The position numbers were made by a program, and so were the translations under genes. Of a stretch of 27,065 nucleotides of DNA, positions 1 to 8,320 are shown piece after piece. Where the stretch lies: NCBI GenBank assembly GCA_035480535.1, contig DATIHQ010000021.1:1-27065 (forward strand). The letters run 5' to 3'. The notes under the pieces were generated by a model. The model was not told the DNA's origin and made no database searches. It was given only the letters and a program-made list of their open reading frames with translations. The DNA comes from DATIHQ01 sp035480535. Lineage in GTDB: Bacteria; Chlamydiota; Chlamydiia; Chlamydiales; SM23-39. Each line of letters starts with the position of its first letter. Positions within the stretch are counted from its first letter, which is position 1.

Positions 1-485
1 TCATCCACGCCGTCAGCATTCGATCTGAACCAAGATCAAATTCTCATTAAAAAATAAATTACTTATGACGAGTGAAATCCAATTTCTTAGACTCCACACA
101 AGCTTATTTCAATTCACTCTTCTCTTCTTCCACTGTCAAAACAGTTCGAGGTGTGACCCTCAGACAGTCAAGCTGTCCTTTTCGTCTCTTTCATCCATTT
201 CTGAATTGAAACGAAGCTAGAAACATACAAAAAAACACCCATTTCCAGCAATATCTTTCAGAAAAACATTTTGGAATTTGAACGTTAACAGCTGATAATA
301 AATGTGTTACATATAAATATATTCCAAGTCATTTATCAAGAACAGATGACCGGTATTGGACGCAATAAAAATTTTCATTGCCAAGATTGGATCTAAATAT
401 TTATTGTCGTACTTGAAAACCAATTCTATAGAGCATCTCGTCACTTATTTCGAGAATCTCTTTTAGAAAAAACTGGAGAATGTCT
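1..485. other. Non-coding region upstream of the porin gene
   Basis: AT-rich stretch with no convincing complete gene. The first 57 bases read open on the plus strand and end in TAA at 55-57, so they could be the last 18 codons of an upstream gene, but too little is visible to call it. A short hairpin at 163-177 followed by CTTTT may be a weak terminator for that gene. The rest is AT-rich up to the promoter candidate at 404-432. I saw no RNA gene. Confidence 0.5.
404..432 (+). promoter_or_regulatory. Candidate sigma70-type promoter of the porin gene
   Basis: A -35-like TTGTCG at 404-409 and a -10-like TATAGA at 427-432 are separated by exactly 17 bases. Transcription would start near 439, leaving a leader of about 45 bases that carries a GGAG Shine-Dalgarno at 475-478. 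This is by eye only; other AT-rich hexamers upstream are weaker. Confidence 0.45.
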
Positions 486-1655
486 ATGCATTTCAACTTG
501 AACAACTCGTTCAGCAGGGTGCTAGCGTCCTCTGTTGCTACTTTTATGGTGGCAACAAGCGTGTACGCTATTCCTAGAGGCCCGTGTGAAACGCCTCCGC
601 CCCCAATATGCTGCGAAGAACCGAAACCGGGTCCTTTTGCTTTTTCATATCCTTTTGATATGAATCTCGCCTGCCCAAGAGACTTTTATTTCCACGTCGA
701 TGGTTTGGCTATGCAGCCAAAGCAAGATGGGATGGACTGGGCTATGTCCGATACGAATGGTGTTGGAGCCCCTCTGACTCATGGTAAAGTAGTTGGCTTC
801 TCAAACGAACACAAAGATTGGAGCTACAATTGGGGAATGCGCCTGGGCGCTGGATTTTATCTAGACCATGATGCATGGAACCTTGATTTCAATTGGACTT
901 GGGTCAAAATCAGCGATTATAAAAGAGCCAACGTGAGCACAGGCGGAGGAGCCCTTCTTCCTTTTTGGGCCGTTGGTATTGACTCTGCAGTCGCGATGTT
1001 GAATAACCAAATGACCAGCGCTGTCTGGGATGGAAATTACAATACCATCGATATAAAATTGGCTAAACCTTATCACGTCAGCCGTTACCTGGTATTGAGC
1101 CCTCACTGGGGCCTTCGAGGCGGTTGGATCAATCAACACTTCTCCGTCGACTATAGCGGAACAGTGGGTGCGACGAACAACCGTTATGTCCATCATGCAG
1201 ACAATGATTTCTGGGGAGTAGGAGCTCGCGCCGGTTTGAATTCAGATTGGCTGCTCGGCAAAGGATTCTGTCTCTTTGGAAATACAGCCATGTCTATGCT
1301 GTATGGAAAATTTGATATTGATCAACACCTCGCTACACCAGCTGCTCAATATAGCGGTGTAAATAATGGATTTGATGTGGATGCGGATCATTACATGAAC
1401 GTTCCTAACCTTGAGATCATTCTCGGTTTAGGCTGGGGACAGCATTTCGATAAGAATCGATATCATGTAGGGTTAAGAGCTGCTTATGAATTCCATTACT
1501 GGTGGAATCAGCTCAATCTCAGAAGATTCTGGTCTGGAAATTTCCAAGGAGCTGGTGTGAATACGAGTACTGGCGGATCTTATACCAATGATGTTGTATC
1601 TCGCGGAGATTTCTCTCTCAGCGGATTCTCGTTGAGCCTACAGTTCGACATGTAA
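486..1655 (+). CDS. Legionella-type major outer membrane protein (MOMP-like porin)
   Basis: Predicted outer-membrane beta-barrel porin of 389 residues. I chose ATG 486 because GGAG at 475-478 lies 7 bases before it; the in-frame ATG at 480 is only one base from that site. Residues 1-28 form a Sec signal peptide ending VYA. The mature N-terminus is rich in Pro and Cys (Cys residues in the first ~20 positions), which would allow disulfide cross-linking as in chlamydial envelopes. The rest shows alternating aromatic/polar strands (many Trp, Tyr, Gly) and ends with a hydrophobic strand close to the C-terminus. Overall pattern matches the Legionella_OMP family that is expanded in environmental chlamydiae rather than classical OmpA. 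It stands alone with its own promoter and terminator. Substrate unknown; an adhesin role is possible. Confidence 0.8.
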   Translation: MHFNLNNSFSRVLASSVATFMVATSVYAIPRGPCETPPPPICCEEPKPGPFAFSYPFDMNLACPRDFYFHVDGLAMQPKQDGMDWAMSDTNGVGAPLTHGKVVGFSNEHKDWSYNWGMRLGAGFYLDHDAWNLDFNWTWVKISDYKRANVSTGGGALLPFWAVGIDSAVAMLNNQMTSAVWDGNYNTIDIKLAKPYHVSRYLVLSPHWGLRGGWINQHFSVDYSGTVGATNNRYVHHADNDFWGVGARAGLNSDWLLGKGFCLFGNTAMSMLYGKFDIDQHLATPAAQYSGVNNGFDVDADHYMNVPNLEIILGLGWGQHFDKNRYHVGLRAAYEFHYWWNQLNLRRFWSGNFQGAGVNTSTGGSYTNDVVSRGDFSLSGFSLSLQFDM

Positions 1656-1681
1656 TTCCTCCTAGTCATCAGACAGTGTGC

Positions 1682-1712
1682 AAAGGCCTCGCTCTCGCGG
1701 GGCCTTTTTTTT
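1682..1712 (+). terminator. Rho-independent terminator after the porin gene
   Basis: A GC-rich 7-bp stem (GGCCTCG with CGGGGCC, one G-T pair) flanked by an A run and a run of eight T, 27 bases after the porin stop. The flanking A and T runs can extend the stem. Confidence 0.9.
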
Positions 1713-1716
1713 GAAC

Positions 1717-1822
1717 TCAGAAGTCGGAAGGCAGAATGCAGAAGTATGAATAAAAAGCTTTGTGTTTAACAGGTCGTTGGCTATCACTTCTGACTTCTGC
1801 ATTCCGATTTCTGATTTCAGAG
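1717..1822. repeat. Inverted pair of degenerate GAAGTCAGAATGC-like repeats
   Basis: Left arm 1717-1750 contains repeated AGAAGT/GGCAGAATGCAGAAG-type units; right arm 1786-1822 carries the reverse complement (ACTTCTGACTTCTGCATTCCGA and onward). About 35 bases separate the arms. The right arm overlaps the last codons and TGA stop of the NhaD gene. Low-complexity units of this kind occur as scattered intergenic repeats in several bacterial genomes; I see no second copy in this window. Confidence 0.6.
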
Positions 1823-3112
1823 GAACATGCCGAATAAGGCTTCTTGGATAATGAAGAGGGCCACGCCGGCGAGGTAGCTGGCGAGAGCGATGAGGCTGAT
1901 GCGCTTGAGATACCACATGAAATCGATCTTTTCCATTCCCATGAGAGCCACGCCTGCTGCAGAGCCGATAATGAGAATGCTGCCGCCCGTTCCTGCGCAA
2001 TAGGCGAGCATTTGCCAAAAAGTGGAATCTGTAGGATAGGTTTGTAAATCATACATTCCCATCCCAGCCGCAACTAAGGGGACATTATCAATGACTGCAG
2101 AGATCAATCCGATCATTGTAGCTATGAGAGGGAGATTGTGCACGTAGCGATCGAGAATCTCTGCGAGTTCACGCAAAAGTCCGACTGTATCGAGAGCGCT
2201 GATCGCAAGCAGAATGCCGAGGAAGAATAAAATGCCCGATGTGTCGATGCGGGTCAAAATATGGGGGAGTCGCAAATGCTCTCTGGTTTCATAGGGAGAA
2301 TGGATAATATCCGTGACGAGCCAAACAACCGCAAGCCCAATCAAAATGCCCATGAAAGGGGGCAATCCTGTCAGGGCTTTAAAAATAGGAACAAAAATAA
2401 GGGCCCCTACGCCGCAAAAAAAGATGAGGCGAGCGCCAGGTTCCACTTTTTCTTCATGGGCCCGTTGCACTAATTTTGGATAGTTCCCTTTCAATTGCCA
2501 TCCCAACAGTCCCAATGCGATGACCAGGGAGAGAAAACTGGGGATGAAAAGAGCTTTCATCACTTGCAAAGAGGTAATATTTCCATTGATCCAAAGCATC
2601 GTCGTCGTCACGTCGCCAATCGGCGTCCAAGCTCCTCCTGCATTGGCCGCAATGACCACCATGGAACCCAAAATCATTCTGTCCTGCTTATCGGGAACTA
2701 ATTTACGCAAAAGAGAGACCATCACAATAGTCGTCGTCAAGTTATCGAGAATTGCGGAAAGGAAAAATGTGACGAGCCCTAAAATCCAAAGCATCTTTTT
2801 CTTGGAATTCGTATGGATTAAATCGGTGATGATTTTGAAACCTTTATGAGAATCGACAACCTCTACTAATGTCATTGCGCCCATCAAGAAAAAGATAATT
2901 TGACTTATCTCGCTGAGTTTTTCTCCTAACTGACCGATATCTTCCGCTAAATTATGCCCCTTGATCAGATAGAGGAACATCCAAGTCACCACCGCCATCA
3001 GAAGAGCAGAGGCCGCTTTATTGATTCGCATGGCAGATTCAAAAATAATTGCGAAATATCCAATTGTAAATACGAGAATGATCAGAAGATTCGCAACATA
3101 TAGATCAAGCAT
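1817..3112 (-). CDS. nhaD: NhaD-type Na+/H+ antiporter
   Basis: Inner-membrane sodium/proton exchanger of 431 residues, in the ArsB/NhaD part of the ion-transporter superfamily. About 11-12 hydrophobic segments cover nearly the whole length. Two repeated signature blocks are visible: an AILDNLTTTIVMVSLL block with NAGGAWTPIGDVTTTML in the first half, and the matching SAVIDNVPLVAAGMGM block in the second, as expected for an inverted-repeat transporter. The start is supported by AAAGGA 6 bases upstream. It lies 48 bases downstream of kdsD on the same strand, so co-transcription is possible. The C-terminal codons sit in an inverted-repeat arm, so the exact C-terminus may vary between strains. 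Its role would be pH and sodium homeostasis during intracellular growth. Confidence 0.9.
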   Translation of the reverse strand: MLDLYVANLLIILVFTIGYFAIIFESAMRINKAASALLMAVVTWMFLYLIKGHNLAEDIGQLGEKLSEISQIIFFLMGAMTLVEVVDSHKGFKIITDLIHTNSKKKMLWILGLVTFFLSAILDNLTTTIVMVSLLRKLVPDKQDRMILGSMVVIAANAGGAWTPIGDVTTTMLWINGNITSLQVMKALFIPSFLSLVIALGLLGWQLKGNYPKLVQRAHEEKVEPGARLIFFCGVGALIFVPIFKALTGLPPFMGILIGLAVVWLVTDIIHSPYETREHLRLPHILTRIDTSGILFFLGILLAISALDTVGLLRELAEILDRYVHNLPLIATMIGLISAVIDNVPLVAAGMGMYDLQTYPTDSTFWQMLAYCAGTGGSILIIGSAAGVALMGMEKIDFMWYLKRISLIALASYLAGVALFIIQEALFGMFL

Positions 3113-3160
3113 CAGCTTTCCTTTCTCCCAATTTAATTGTTGCGATTTGAGTAATTGAAA

Positions 3161-4123
3161 TCAATGGGAGAGTCCTGATTGTAAAATGTCATGCATGCGC
3201 AAAAGGCCAATAACCTTTCCCTCTTGAACCACTGGTAAAACGGTGATGAGGCGGGTGGGATCTTCCTCCATTCGCTTCATCGCATCGAAGGCGAGTTGCT
3301 GTGGGGAAATCGTTCGAGGAGCGGGAGTCATTAAAGTGGATAGAGTCGATTGAAGAGCCCCTCCCCCATTCGTTTGAACGGCGCGGCGTAAATCCCCATC
3401 TGTAAAAATTCCTAGTAGTTGTTTTTTGTCATCGATCACGAGAAGGCAGCCGCATCGCTTGAGAGAGAGTTCGTGGAGGACGTCGATGAGCTTATCGGAA
3501 GGCTTGCAGAGAGGGATCGATTCCCCTTTCAGCATGAGATCAGTCACTTTTAAAGTGATTTTACGGCCGAGAAGCCCTGCGGGGTGATTCGCGGCAAAAT
3601 CAGCCAGGGTAAATTGTTTGGCGCGCATGAGGGCGATCGCCAGAGAGTCGCCAAAGATTAGTTGCACAGCTGTGGAAGTCGTGGGAGCTAAATCGTAGGG
3701 GCAAAGTTCCCGTTCTACGGGTAAAAAAATGGAGAGATCGCAATTTTTCGCCAATCGCGAATGGAGTTGGGAGACGATGGCAACTGTCGCCGCCCCCTTT
3801 TTCTGGATGTGGGGCAGCAGTTCTAATAGCTCTTGCGATTCGCCGCTTTTGCTAAAGCAAAGAAAGATGTCTTGAGGCGAAATAAAACCAATATCTCCAT
3901 GCAGCGCATTAGCGGGGGAAAGGAAAAAAGAGCGAGTCCCTGTCGAGAGAAAAGTCGTGGAGATTTTCTGTGCAATATGGCCGCTTTTACCTACGCCTGA
4001 AAGAACAACGACGCCTTTGCAATGGAGAAGTTTTTCAAATACCTTTTCGGCAGCGGCTAAATCTACCGCATCGAAGAAGTGATTGAGATATTGTCGTTGC
4101 TCGTCGAAGAGAGTTTTAAGCAA
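3161..4123 (-). CDS. kdsD: Arabinose-5-phosphate isomerase (KdsD/KpsF/GutQ)
   Basis: Interconverts D-ribulose 5-phosphate and D-arabinose 5-phosphate, the first step toward Kdo for the LPS inner core. An N-terminal SIS domain (roughly residues 35-165, with SGVGKSGHIAQK and FSKSGES phosphosugar loops) is followed by two CBS domains ending near residue 315. The open frame continues upstream, but the start is almost certainly the TTG at 4123: AAGGAG lies 5 bases before it, and the resulting 320 residues with a LLKTLFDEQRQYLNHFF beginning match the family, whereas the longer reading would overlap the divergent isocitrate dehydrogenase gene. Chlamydia trachomatis has the same neighbour pair KdsD/E2 (recalled as CT399/CT400); here isocitrate dehydrogenase sits between them. 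Confidence 0.93.
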   Translation of the reverse strand: MLKTLFDEQRQYLNHFFDAVDLAAAEKVFEKLLHCKGVVVLSGVGKSGHIAQKISTTFLSTGTRSFFLSPANALHGDIGFISPQDIFLCFSKSGESQELLELLPHIQKKGAATVAIVSQLHSRLAKNCDLSIFLPVERELCPYDLAPTTSTAVQLIFGDSLAIALMRAKQFTLADFAANHPAGLLGRKITLKVTDLMLKGESIPLCKPSDKLIDVLHELSLKRCGCLLVIDDKKQLLGIFTDGDLRRAVQTNGGGALQSTLSTLMTPAPRTISPQQLAFDAMKRMEEDPTRLITVLPVVQEGKVIGLLRMHDILQSGLSH

Positions 4124-4183
4124 TGGAACTCCTTGAACTCTTCTAGAGAATAGCGTAGTGTAGAATGGAAAAAAAGGATTTTT

Positions 4184-5617
4184 ATGGGCAAGGTTCCGGT
4201 TACAGTTGCGGAGGGAGATGGCATTGGACCTGAAATTATGAAAGCTGCGCTCCATGTCCTGAAAGAGGCTGGCGCGGAGCTCGAAATTCATTTTGTGGAG
4301 ATTGGAGAAAAGCTCTATTTGCAAGGCTTTCCCACCGGAATCGATCCCAAAATGTGGGAGATCATCCGCAATACAAAGGCCTTCTTAAAAGCCCCCATTA
4401 CAACGCCGCAAGGAGGAGGATTTAAGAGCCTCAATGTGACGATCCGCACCACTTTAGGCCTTTACGCAAATATCCGCCCCTGCGTCTCCTATTTTCCTTT
4501 TGTCATGACAAAACACCCTGAAATGGATGTGGTGATCGTCCGAGAAAATGAAGAGGATCTTTACGCCGGAATTGAATATCGGCAAACTCCCGATGTGTGC
4601 AATGCGATCAAGATCATTTCCCGCGCAGGTTCGGAAAAAATCGTCCGCTATGCCTTTGAATATGCGCGGCGCCAGGGGAGGGAAAAGGTCACTTGCTTCA
4701 CGAAAGACAACATCATGAAATTTACCGACGGCCTTTTCCATAAGGTCTTCGATGAAATTGCTTTACAATACCCAGATATCTTAAATGAACATTGGATCGT
4801 CGATATTGGCGCTGCAAAACTCGCTGATACGCCTGAGGTTTTCGATGTCCTCGTCATGCCCAACCTCTACGGCGACATTCTCTCCGATGTAGCGGCTCAA
4901 ATCGCCGGCTCTGTCGGCTTGGCTGGATCGGCGAATATCGGAGAAAAAGGGGCCATGTTTGAGGCGATCCATGGATCTGCGCCGCGCCGCGCTGGACAGG
5001 ATGTCGCAAATCCCTCAGGACTGCTTCTAGCGGCCATCCAGATGCTCGTTCATATCGGCCAGCCCAATATCGCCATGCGCATCCACAACGGCTGGCTACG
5101 CACACTGGAAGAGGGAATTCATACCTACGACATTTACAAGGAAGGTACGAGTAAGAAAAAAGTAGGGACGCAAGAATTTGCCGCTGCTGTGGTGAAAAAT
5201 CTCGGGAAAAAACCTGAGCAGCTAAAACCGGTCACCTATCAAGCGGCAGCACCCACAATTGTTCATACCCACCCTCCTAGCTCCGCAAGAAGAGAGCTCA
5301 TCGGCGTCGATGTATTCATCTATTTCCGCGGAATCTTGCAGGAATTCTTCCCAAAAATCTCCCACATCAATGTGGGCACGCTTCGCTTGAAAATGATCAC
5401 CAACCGCGGTGTGCGCGTTTGGCCGCAAGGGCAGCCTGAAACATTCTGCATAGAGCAGTGGCGCTGCCGTTTCGTCTCAGATGACAATCGTCCCGTTTCC
5501 CAAAACGACCTCATCCAAGTTTTGCATGCATTCGATCATGTCGAAATGGATGTGATCAAAGCGGAATTTCTCTATTCATTCGATGGAAAGGCCGGCTATA
5601 CATCTGCCGAAGGGTAA
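4184..5617 (+). CDS. icd: Isocitrate dehydrogenase (Rickettsia/Thermus-type, long form)
   Basis: Oxidative decarboxylation of isocitrate to 2-oxoglutarate in the TCA cycle; 477 residues. The substrate block has Ser82, Asn84, Arg88, then YANIRP with Arg98, and VRENEEDLY with Arg120 and Tyr127. Metal-binding aspartates are Asp207, Asp231 and Asp235. The cofactor loop reads HGSAPRR-AGQD; the two arginines (268, 269) occupy the place of the Lys-Tyr pair of NADP-specific enzymes, so I lean to NADP without being sure. After about residue 345 comes the extra C-terminal domain typical of this long subclass. AAGGA lies 5 bases before the ATG. Chlamydiaceae lack this enzyme, so it marks a fuller TCA cycle. 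The stop is one base from the stop of the convergent E2 gene. Confidence 0.93.
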   Translation: MGKVPVTVAEGDGIGPEIMKAALHVLKEAGAELEIHFVEIGEKLYLQGFPTGIDPKMWEIIRNTKAFLKAPITTPQGGGFKSLNVTIRTTLGLYANIRPCVSYFPFVMTKHPEMDVVIVRENEEDLYAGIEYRQTPDVCNAIKIISRAGSEKIVRYAFEYARRQGREKVTCFTKDNIMKFTDGLFHKVFDEIALQYPDILNEHWIVDIGAAKLADTPEVFDVLVMPNLYGDILSDVAAQIAGSVGLAGSANIGEKGAMFEAIHGSAPRRAGQDVANPSGLLLAAIQMLVHIGQPNIAMRIHNGWLRTLEEGIHTYDIYKEGTSKKKVGTQEFAAAVVKNLGKKPEQLKPVTYQAAAPTIVHTHPPSSARRELIGVDVFIYFRGILQEFFPKISHINVGTLRLKMITNRGVRVWPQGQPETFCIEQWRCRFVSDDNRPVSQNDLIQVLHAFDHVEMDVIKAEFLYSFDGKAGYTSAEG

Positions 5618-5618
5618 T

Positions 5619-6755
5619 TTAGAGCTCTACATCTCCTTCGAGATGCTTTTTGAGTTCATTGAGGAAGCCGCAGCCGTAGAGACCATCGAGGACGCGGTGA
5701 TCGAAGGTGAGAGAGACCATCATTGTGGAGCGAATGGCTATTGTCTCATCTGCCATCGCCATCACTTTCTTCGTAATGGCGCCGAGACCGACGATCGCCA
5801 CTTCCGGATAGCGGATGATGGGGATTCCAATGAGCGTTCCCGTCATGCCAAAATTCGTGAGCGTAATCGATCCTTCTTGCACATCTTGAGGCGCTAGAGT
5901 GTGGCTGCGCGCTTTCTCGGCAAGTTCGGCGATCTGCTTGGCGATTTCAGGAAGAGAGAGCTGCTGACAGCTGCGGATCACAGGAACCATCACTCCCTGC
6001 TCCACACTCACAGCTATGCCTAAATTCACAAAGCGCTTCATCAAAATGGTATCTCCATCGAGAGAGGCATTGATGAGAGGAAAAGCTTGCAGAGCGCGAG
6101 TCATTGCGCGGGCGACAAAAGGGGTAATCGTTAACTTGGAACCATGTTTTTGCAAGAAAGGTTGTTTCTGCTCTTGGATGATTTTCACCAGATTCGTTAC
6201 ATCTACTTCAGTAATGACTGACGCATGAGGCGCCTCATAGAAAGAGCGCACCATATTGTCGGCGATCGCCTTTCGGAGCGAGGTCATCCGAACCCGCTCA
6301 GTATTGGGACACTTTTTGTAATCTTCTACATCTTTTTTTGTCAGACGCCCCCCTTGCCCTGTACGGGGAATCTGATTGATTTCGCTGAGAGCAATCCCTT
6401 TTTCATTTAAAACGCGCATCACAGATGGGGAGAGAAAATCCCCCATTTCTCCCGATGCTGCAGCAGGCGCCGGCGCAGGGCTCACTACAGCAGCGCATGC
6501 GGGCATCGCCGTGCTTGTCGAAACCACTGCCAACACCTCTCCCACTAGCAACTCTTGACTGGGCTGAGCAAGGATTTGCTGCAGAATCCCTGCAACAGGA
6601 GAAGGAATTTCGCTATTCACTTTATCGGTCGAAACTTCCAAAAGCGGTTCATCCAGCTCCACCCGGTCGCCCACTTTCTTAAACCATTGGACAACGGTGG
6701 CGCTTACAATGCTTTCGCCCAGCTTCGGTAAAGTTATTTTTATCGCTTCACTCAT
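5619..6755 (-). CDS. Dihydrolipoamide acyltransferase, E2 of a 2-oxoacid dehydrogenase complex
   Basis: E2 subunit transferring acyl groups from a lipoyl arm to CoA; 378 residues. Residues 1-80 are a single biotinyl/lipoyl domain with lipoyl-lysine Lys45 in STDKVNSEI. An Ala/Pro-rich linker (about 82-102) leads to a peripheral subunit-binding domain (about 105-148, SPSVMRVL then GQGGRLTKKDVEDY). The catalytic domain ends with FDHRVLDG, His353 and Asp357 being the acyltransfer residues. No E1 or E3 gene is adjacent, so the complex (pyruvate, branched-chain or 2-oxoglutarate) cannot be assigned; the chlamydial counterpart next to kdsD is usually called a branched-chain or pyruvate E2. Its start overlaps the lpxK stop as ATGA, implying translational coupling with an LPS operon. 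Confidence 0.9.
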   Translation of the reverse strand: MSEAIKITLPKLGESIVSATVVQWFKKVGDRVELDEPLLEVSTDKVNSEIPSPVAGILQQILAQPSQELLVGEVLAVVSTSTAMPACAAVVSPAPAPAAASGEMGDFLSPSVMRVLNEKGIALSEINQIPRTGQGGRLTKKDVEDYKKCPNTERVRMTSLRKAIADNMVRSFYEAPHASVITEVDVTNLVKIIQEQKQPFLQKHGSKLTITPFVARAMTRALQAFPLINASLDGDTILMKRFVNLGIAVSVEQGVMVPVIRSCQQLSLPEIAKQIAELAEKARSHTLAPQDVQEGSITLTNFGMTGTLIGIPIIRYPEVAIVGLGAITKKVMAMADETIAIRSTMMVSLTFDHRVLDGLYGCGFLNELKKHLEGDVEL

Positions 6756-7726
6756 GATTGGCGACTATTATCTATTTTTTGATCGATTTTTTCAATCAAC
6801 TTTTCCCACTCTTTTTGCCCCGCTACAATTTCCATCCCCATCTCTAAAAAAAAGATGGGCAAAGGAAACGCAATCCCTTTAGGCAGCTTCACAAAGTCTT
6901 TCTCCGTGCAAACTAAAGCCCTGACATCCAGTCCTTTGCAAAACGCATGCAGCCTCTCCAAATCAGCCGGTTCATGATCGGCTAAAATCCATTGCGCCAC
7001 TACCTCAGCCCCCAGATCGACCACTGTTTTCTTGAAACGATCGGGTTTAGCGATCCCGCAAAAAAGTCCCACGCGCCATCCCCGAATTGAAGCGACCTCC
7101 TCTTCCCTCACATCGAGAATCCTCAAAACCTTCGTTTTCATTTGAATCGCGCCGGGAAACGTTCCATTCTGCACAAAAAGGGCATCGACTTCTTTAAGCC
7201 TCCTCGGACTATCGCGCAAAAATCCCCACGGCAAATAATGCCCCTTGCCAAAGGGATCTTTTCCATCGAGAATCACAAAATCAAAATCGCGCGCCAGTCC
7301 CCGATGTTGAAACCCATCGTCGAGAATGATCAGTTCCGCCCCCTCCGCAATCGCTTTTTTTGCAGAGGCGACTCGATTCTTTCCCACGTAGACCTTAACC
7401 AAAGGCAATCTGCGACTTAAAAGAAGCGGTTCATCGGGAATCGCTCCATAGCCGCGAGAGAGAATGGCGACCTTTCGCGCTGCAAATGTTTTTGCCAAAA
7501 GATGAACGAGGGGCGTTTTTCCGGTTCCCCCAGCGACCAAATTCCCCACGCTGACAACCGTTCGCCTCAAGCGATGAACAGGGAGCCATCCCCTGTCGTA
7601 CAATTGGTTTTTACAAATAGAGATGAGGCCCCAAATCCAGCTGACAGGAGCCAGCACAATCGCAGCTCCGCTCTCGATGAATTCTTGTCCAAAAAGAAGA
7701 AGTTTAGAGCGCAGCGTATGCAACAT
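6752..7726 (-). CDS. lpxK: Tetraacyldisaccharide 4'-kinase LpxK
   Basis: Phosphorylates the 4' position of the tetraacyldisaccharide precursor of lipid A at the inner membrane. The 324-residue length is standard. An N-terminal hydrophobic segment (about residues 15-37) anchors the protein, followed by a Walker A GNLVAGGTGKT (61-71), an ILSRGYG block, and a LDDGFQHRGL block carrying the conserved Asp-Asp-Gly-Phe-Gln. I chose ATG 7726; a TTG two codons upstream is also possible. No clear Shine-Dalgarno is visible. The start lies 23 bases inside the gmhA coding end, so translation is probably coupled. Middle gene of gmhA-lpxK-E2. Confidence 0.92.
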   Translation of the reverse strand: MLHTLRSKLLLFGQEFIESGAAIVLAPVSWIWGLISICKNQLYDRGWLPVHRLRRTVVSVGNLVAGGTGKTPLVHLLAKTFAARKVAILSRGYGAIPDEPLLLSRRLPLVKVYVGKNRVASAKKAIAEGAELIILDDGFQHRGLARDFDFVILDGKDPFGKGHYLPWGFLRDSPRRLKEVDALFVQNGTFPGAIQMKTKVLRILDVREEEVASIRGWRVGLFCGIAKPDRFKKTVVDLGAEVVAQWILADHEPADLERLHAFCKGLDVRALVCTEKDFVKLPKGIAFPLPIFFLEMGMEIVAGQKEWEKLIEKIDQKIDNSRQS

Positions 7727-8309
7727 TTGCAAACAGATGGTGCTCGACCGTTTCGATGATGATGTGGATGGCTGTCATATGGGCCTCTTGAATTCGATCG
7801 GAATAGGCAAATCCAGAAACAATCCATTCCAGATCGGAAAGTCCTTTCATTTTTCCACCTGTTTTCCCTAAAAAAGCGATCGTGTAAAGCCGCTTTACAT
7901 TGGCCATTTCGACGGCCTTAACCAGGTTGGCCGAATTGCCGCTCGTCGTCAAGGCGATGAAAATATCGCCCGGCTTTCCAAATGCCTCCACTCCCCTAGC
8001 AAAGACCTGATCAAAACCCATATCATTCGATACACAGGTCAAATGACCCGGCTCCGCCAAAGCAATCGCAGGCAGCGCCGCGCGCTTCTTCCGGAATTGG
8101 CCTGTCAATTCCTCAGCAAAATGCATGGCATCGCAAAGACTCCCTCCGTTTCCAGCGATGAGGATTTTCCCCCCTTCGCGAAAACAGGTAGCGATTTTCT
8201 CCGCGGCCGTTTCAATAAACTGAAGTCCTTCCGCCGTCTTCAAAGCTTCAATTGCGCGGATTCCATCATCGATCGATTGGAGGATGATCTTTTTCATAGG
8301 TTTTGGCAT
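7704..8309 (-). CDS. gmhA: Sedoheptulose-7-phosphate isomerase GmhA
   Basis: First enzyme of ADP-heptose synthesis, converting sedoheptulose 7-phosphate to D-glycero-D-manno-heptose 7-phosphate for the LPS inner core. At 201 residues it is slightly longer than E. coli GmhA. AGNGGSLCDAMHFAEELTG and TTSGNSANL are the SIS-domain phosphate loops; His63, Glu67, Gln174 and His182 correspond to the zinc/catalytic residues of E. coli GmhA. A DnaA-initiator-associating (DiaA) role is the alternative for this fold, but retention of the catalytic set and the LPS neighbours favour GmhA. Chlamydiaceae LPS has no heptose, so this suggests a heptose-containing or otherwise heptosylated product here. The start is only 11 bases from the divergent asd start; the second ATG at 8297 is an alternative. 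Confidence 0.88.
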   Translation of the reverse strand: MPKPMKKIILQSIDDGIRAIEALKTAEGLQFIETAAEKIATCFREGGKILIAGNGGSLCDAMHFAEELTGQFRKKRAALPAIALAEPGHLTCVSNDMGFDQVFARGVEAFGKPGDIFIALTTSGNSANLVKAVEMANVKRLYTIAFLGKTGGKMKGLSDLEWIVSGFAYSDRIQEAHMTAIHIIIETVEHHLFANVAYAAL

Positions 8310-8320
8310 TATCTTTCTTT

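Noticed and set aside
1..57. Possible C-terminus of an upstream gene
   Set aside because: Only 18 codons are visible; no recognisable motif, so not listed as a gene.
861..1196. 111-codon minus-strand frame within the porin gene
   Set aside because: Shadow of a well-supported porin reading frame; no family features or start signals.
1717..1822. CRISPR-like array from the repeated GAAGT/GCAGAATGC units
   Set aside because: Units are short, degenerate and inverted with no regular spacers; no cas genes in the window.
4124..4324. N-terminal extension of KdsD to 387 residues
   Set aside because: It would overlap the divergent isocitrate dehydrogenase gene by about 140 bases; TTG 4123 has AAGGAG at proper spacing and gives the normal length.
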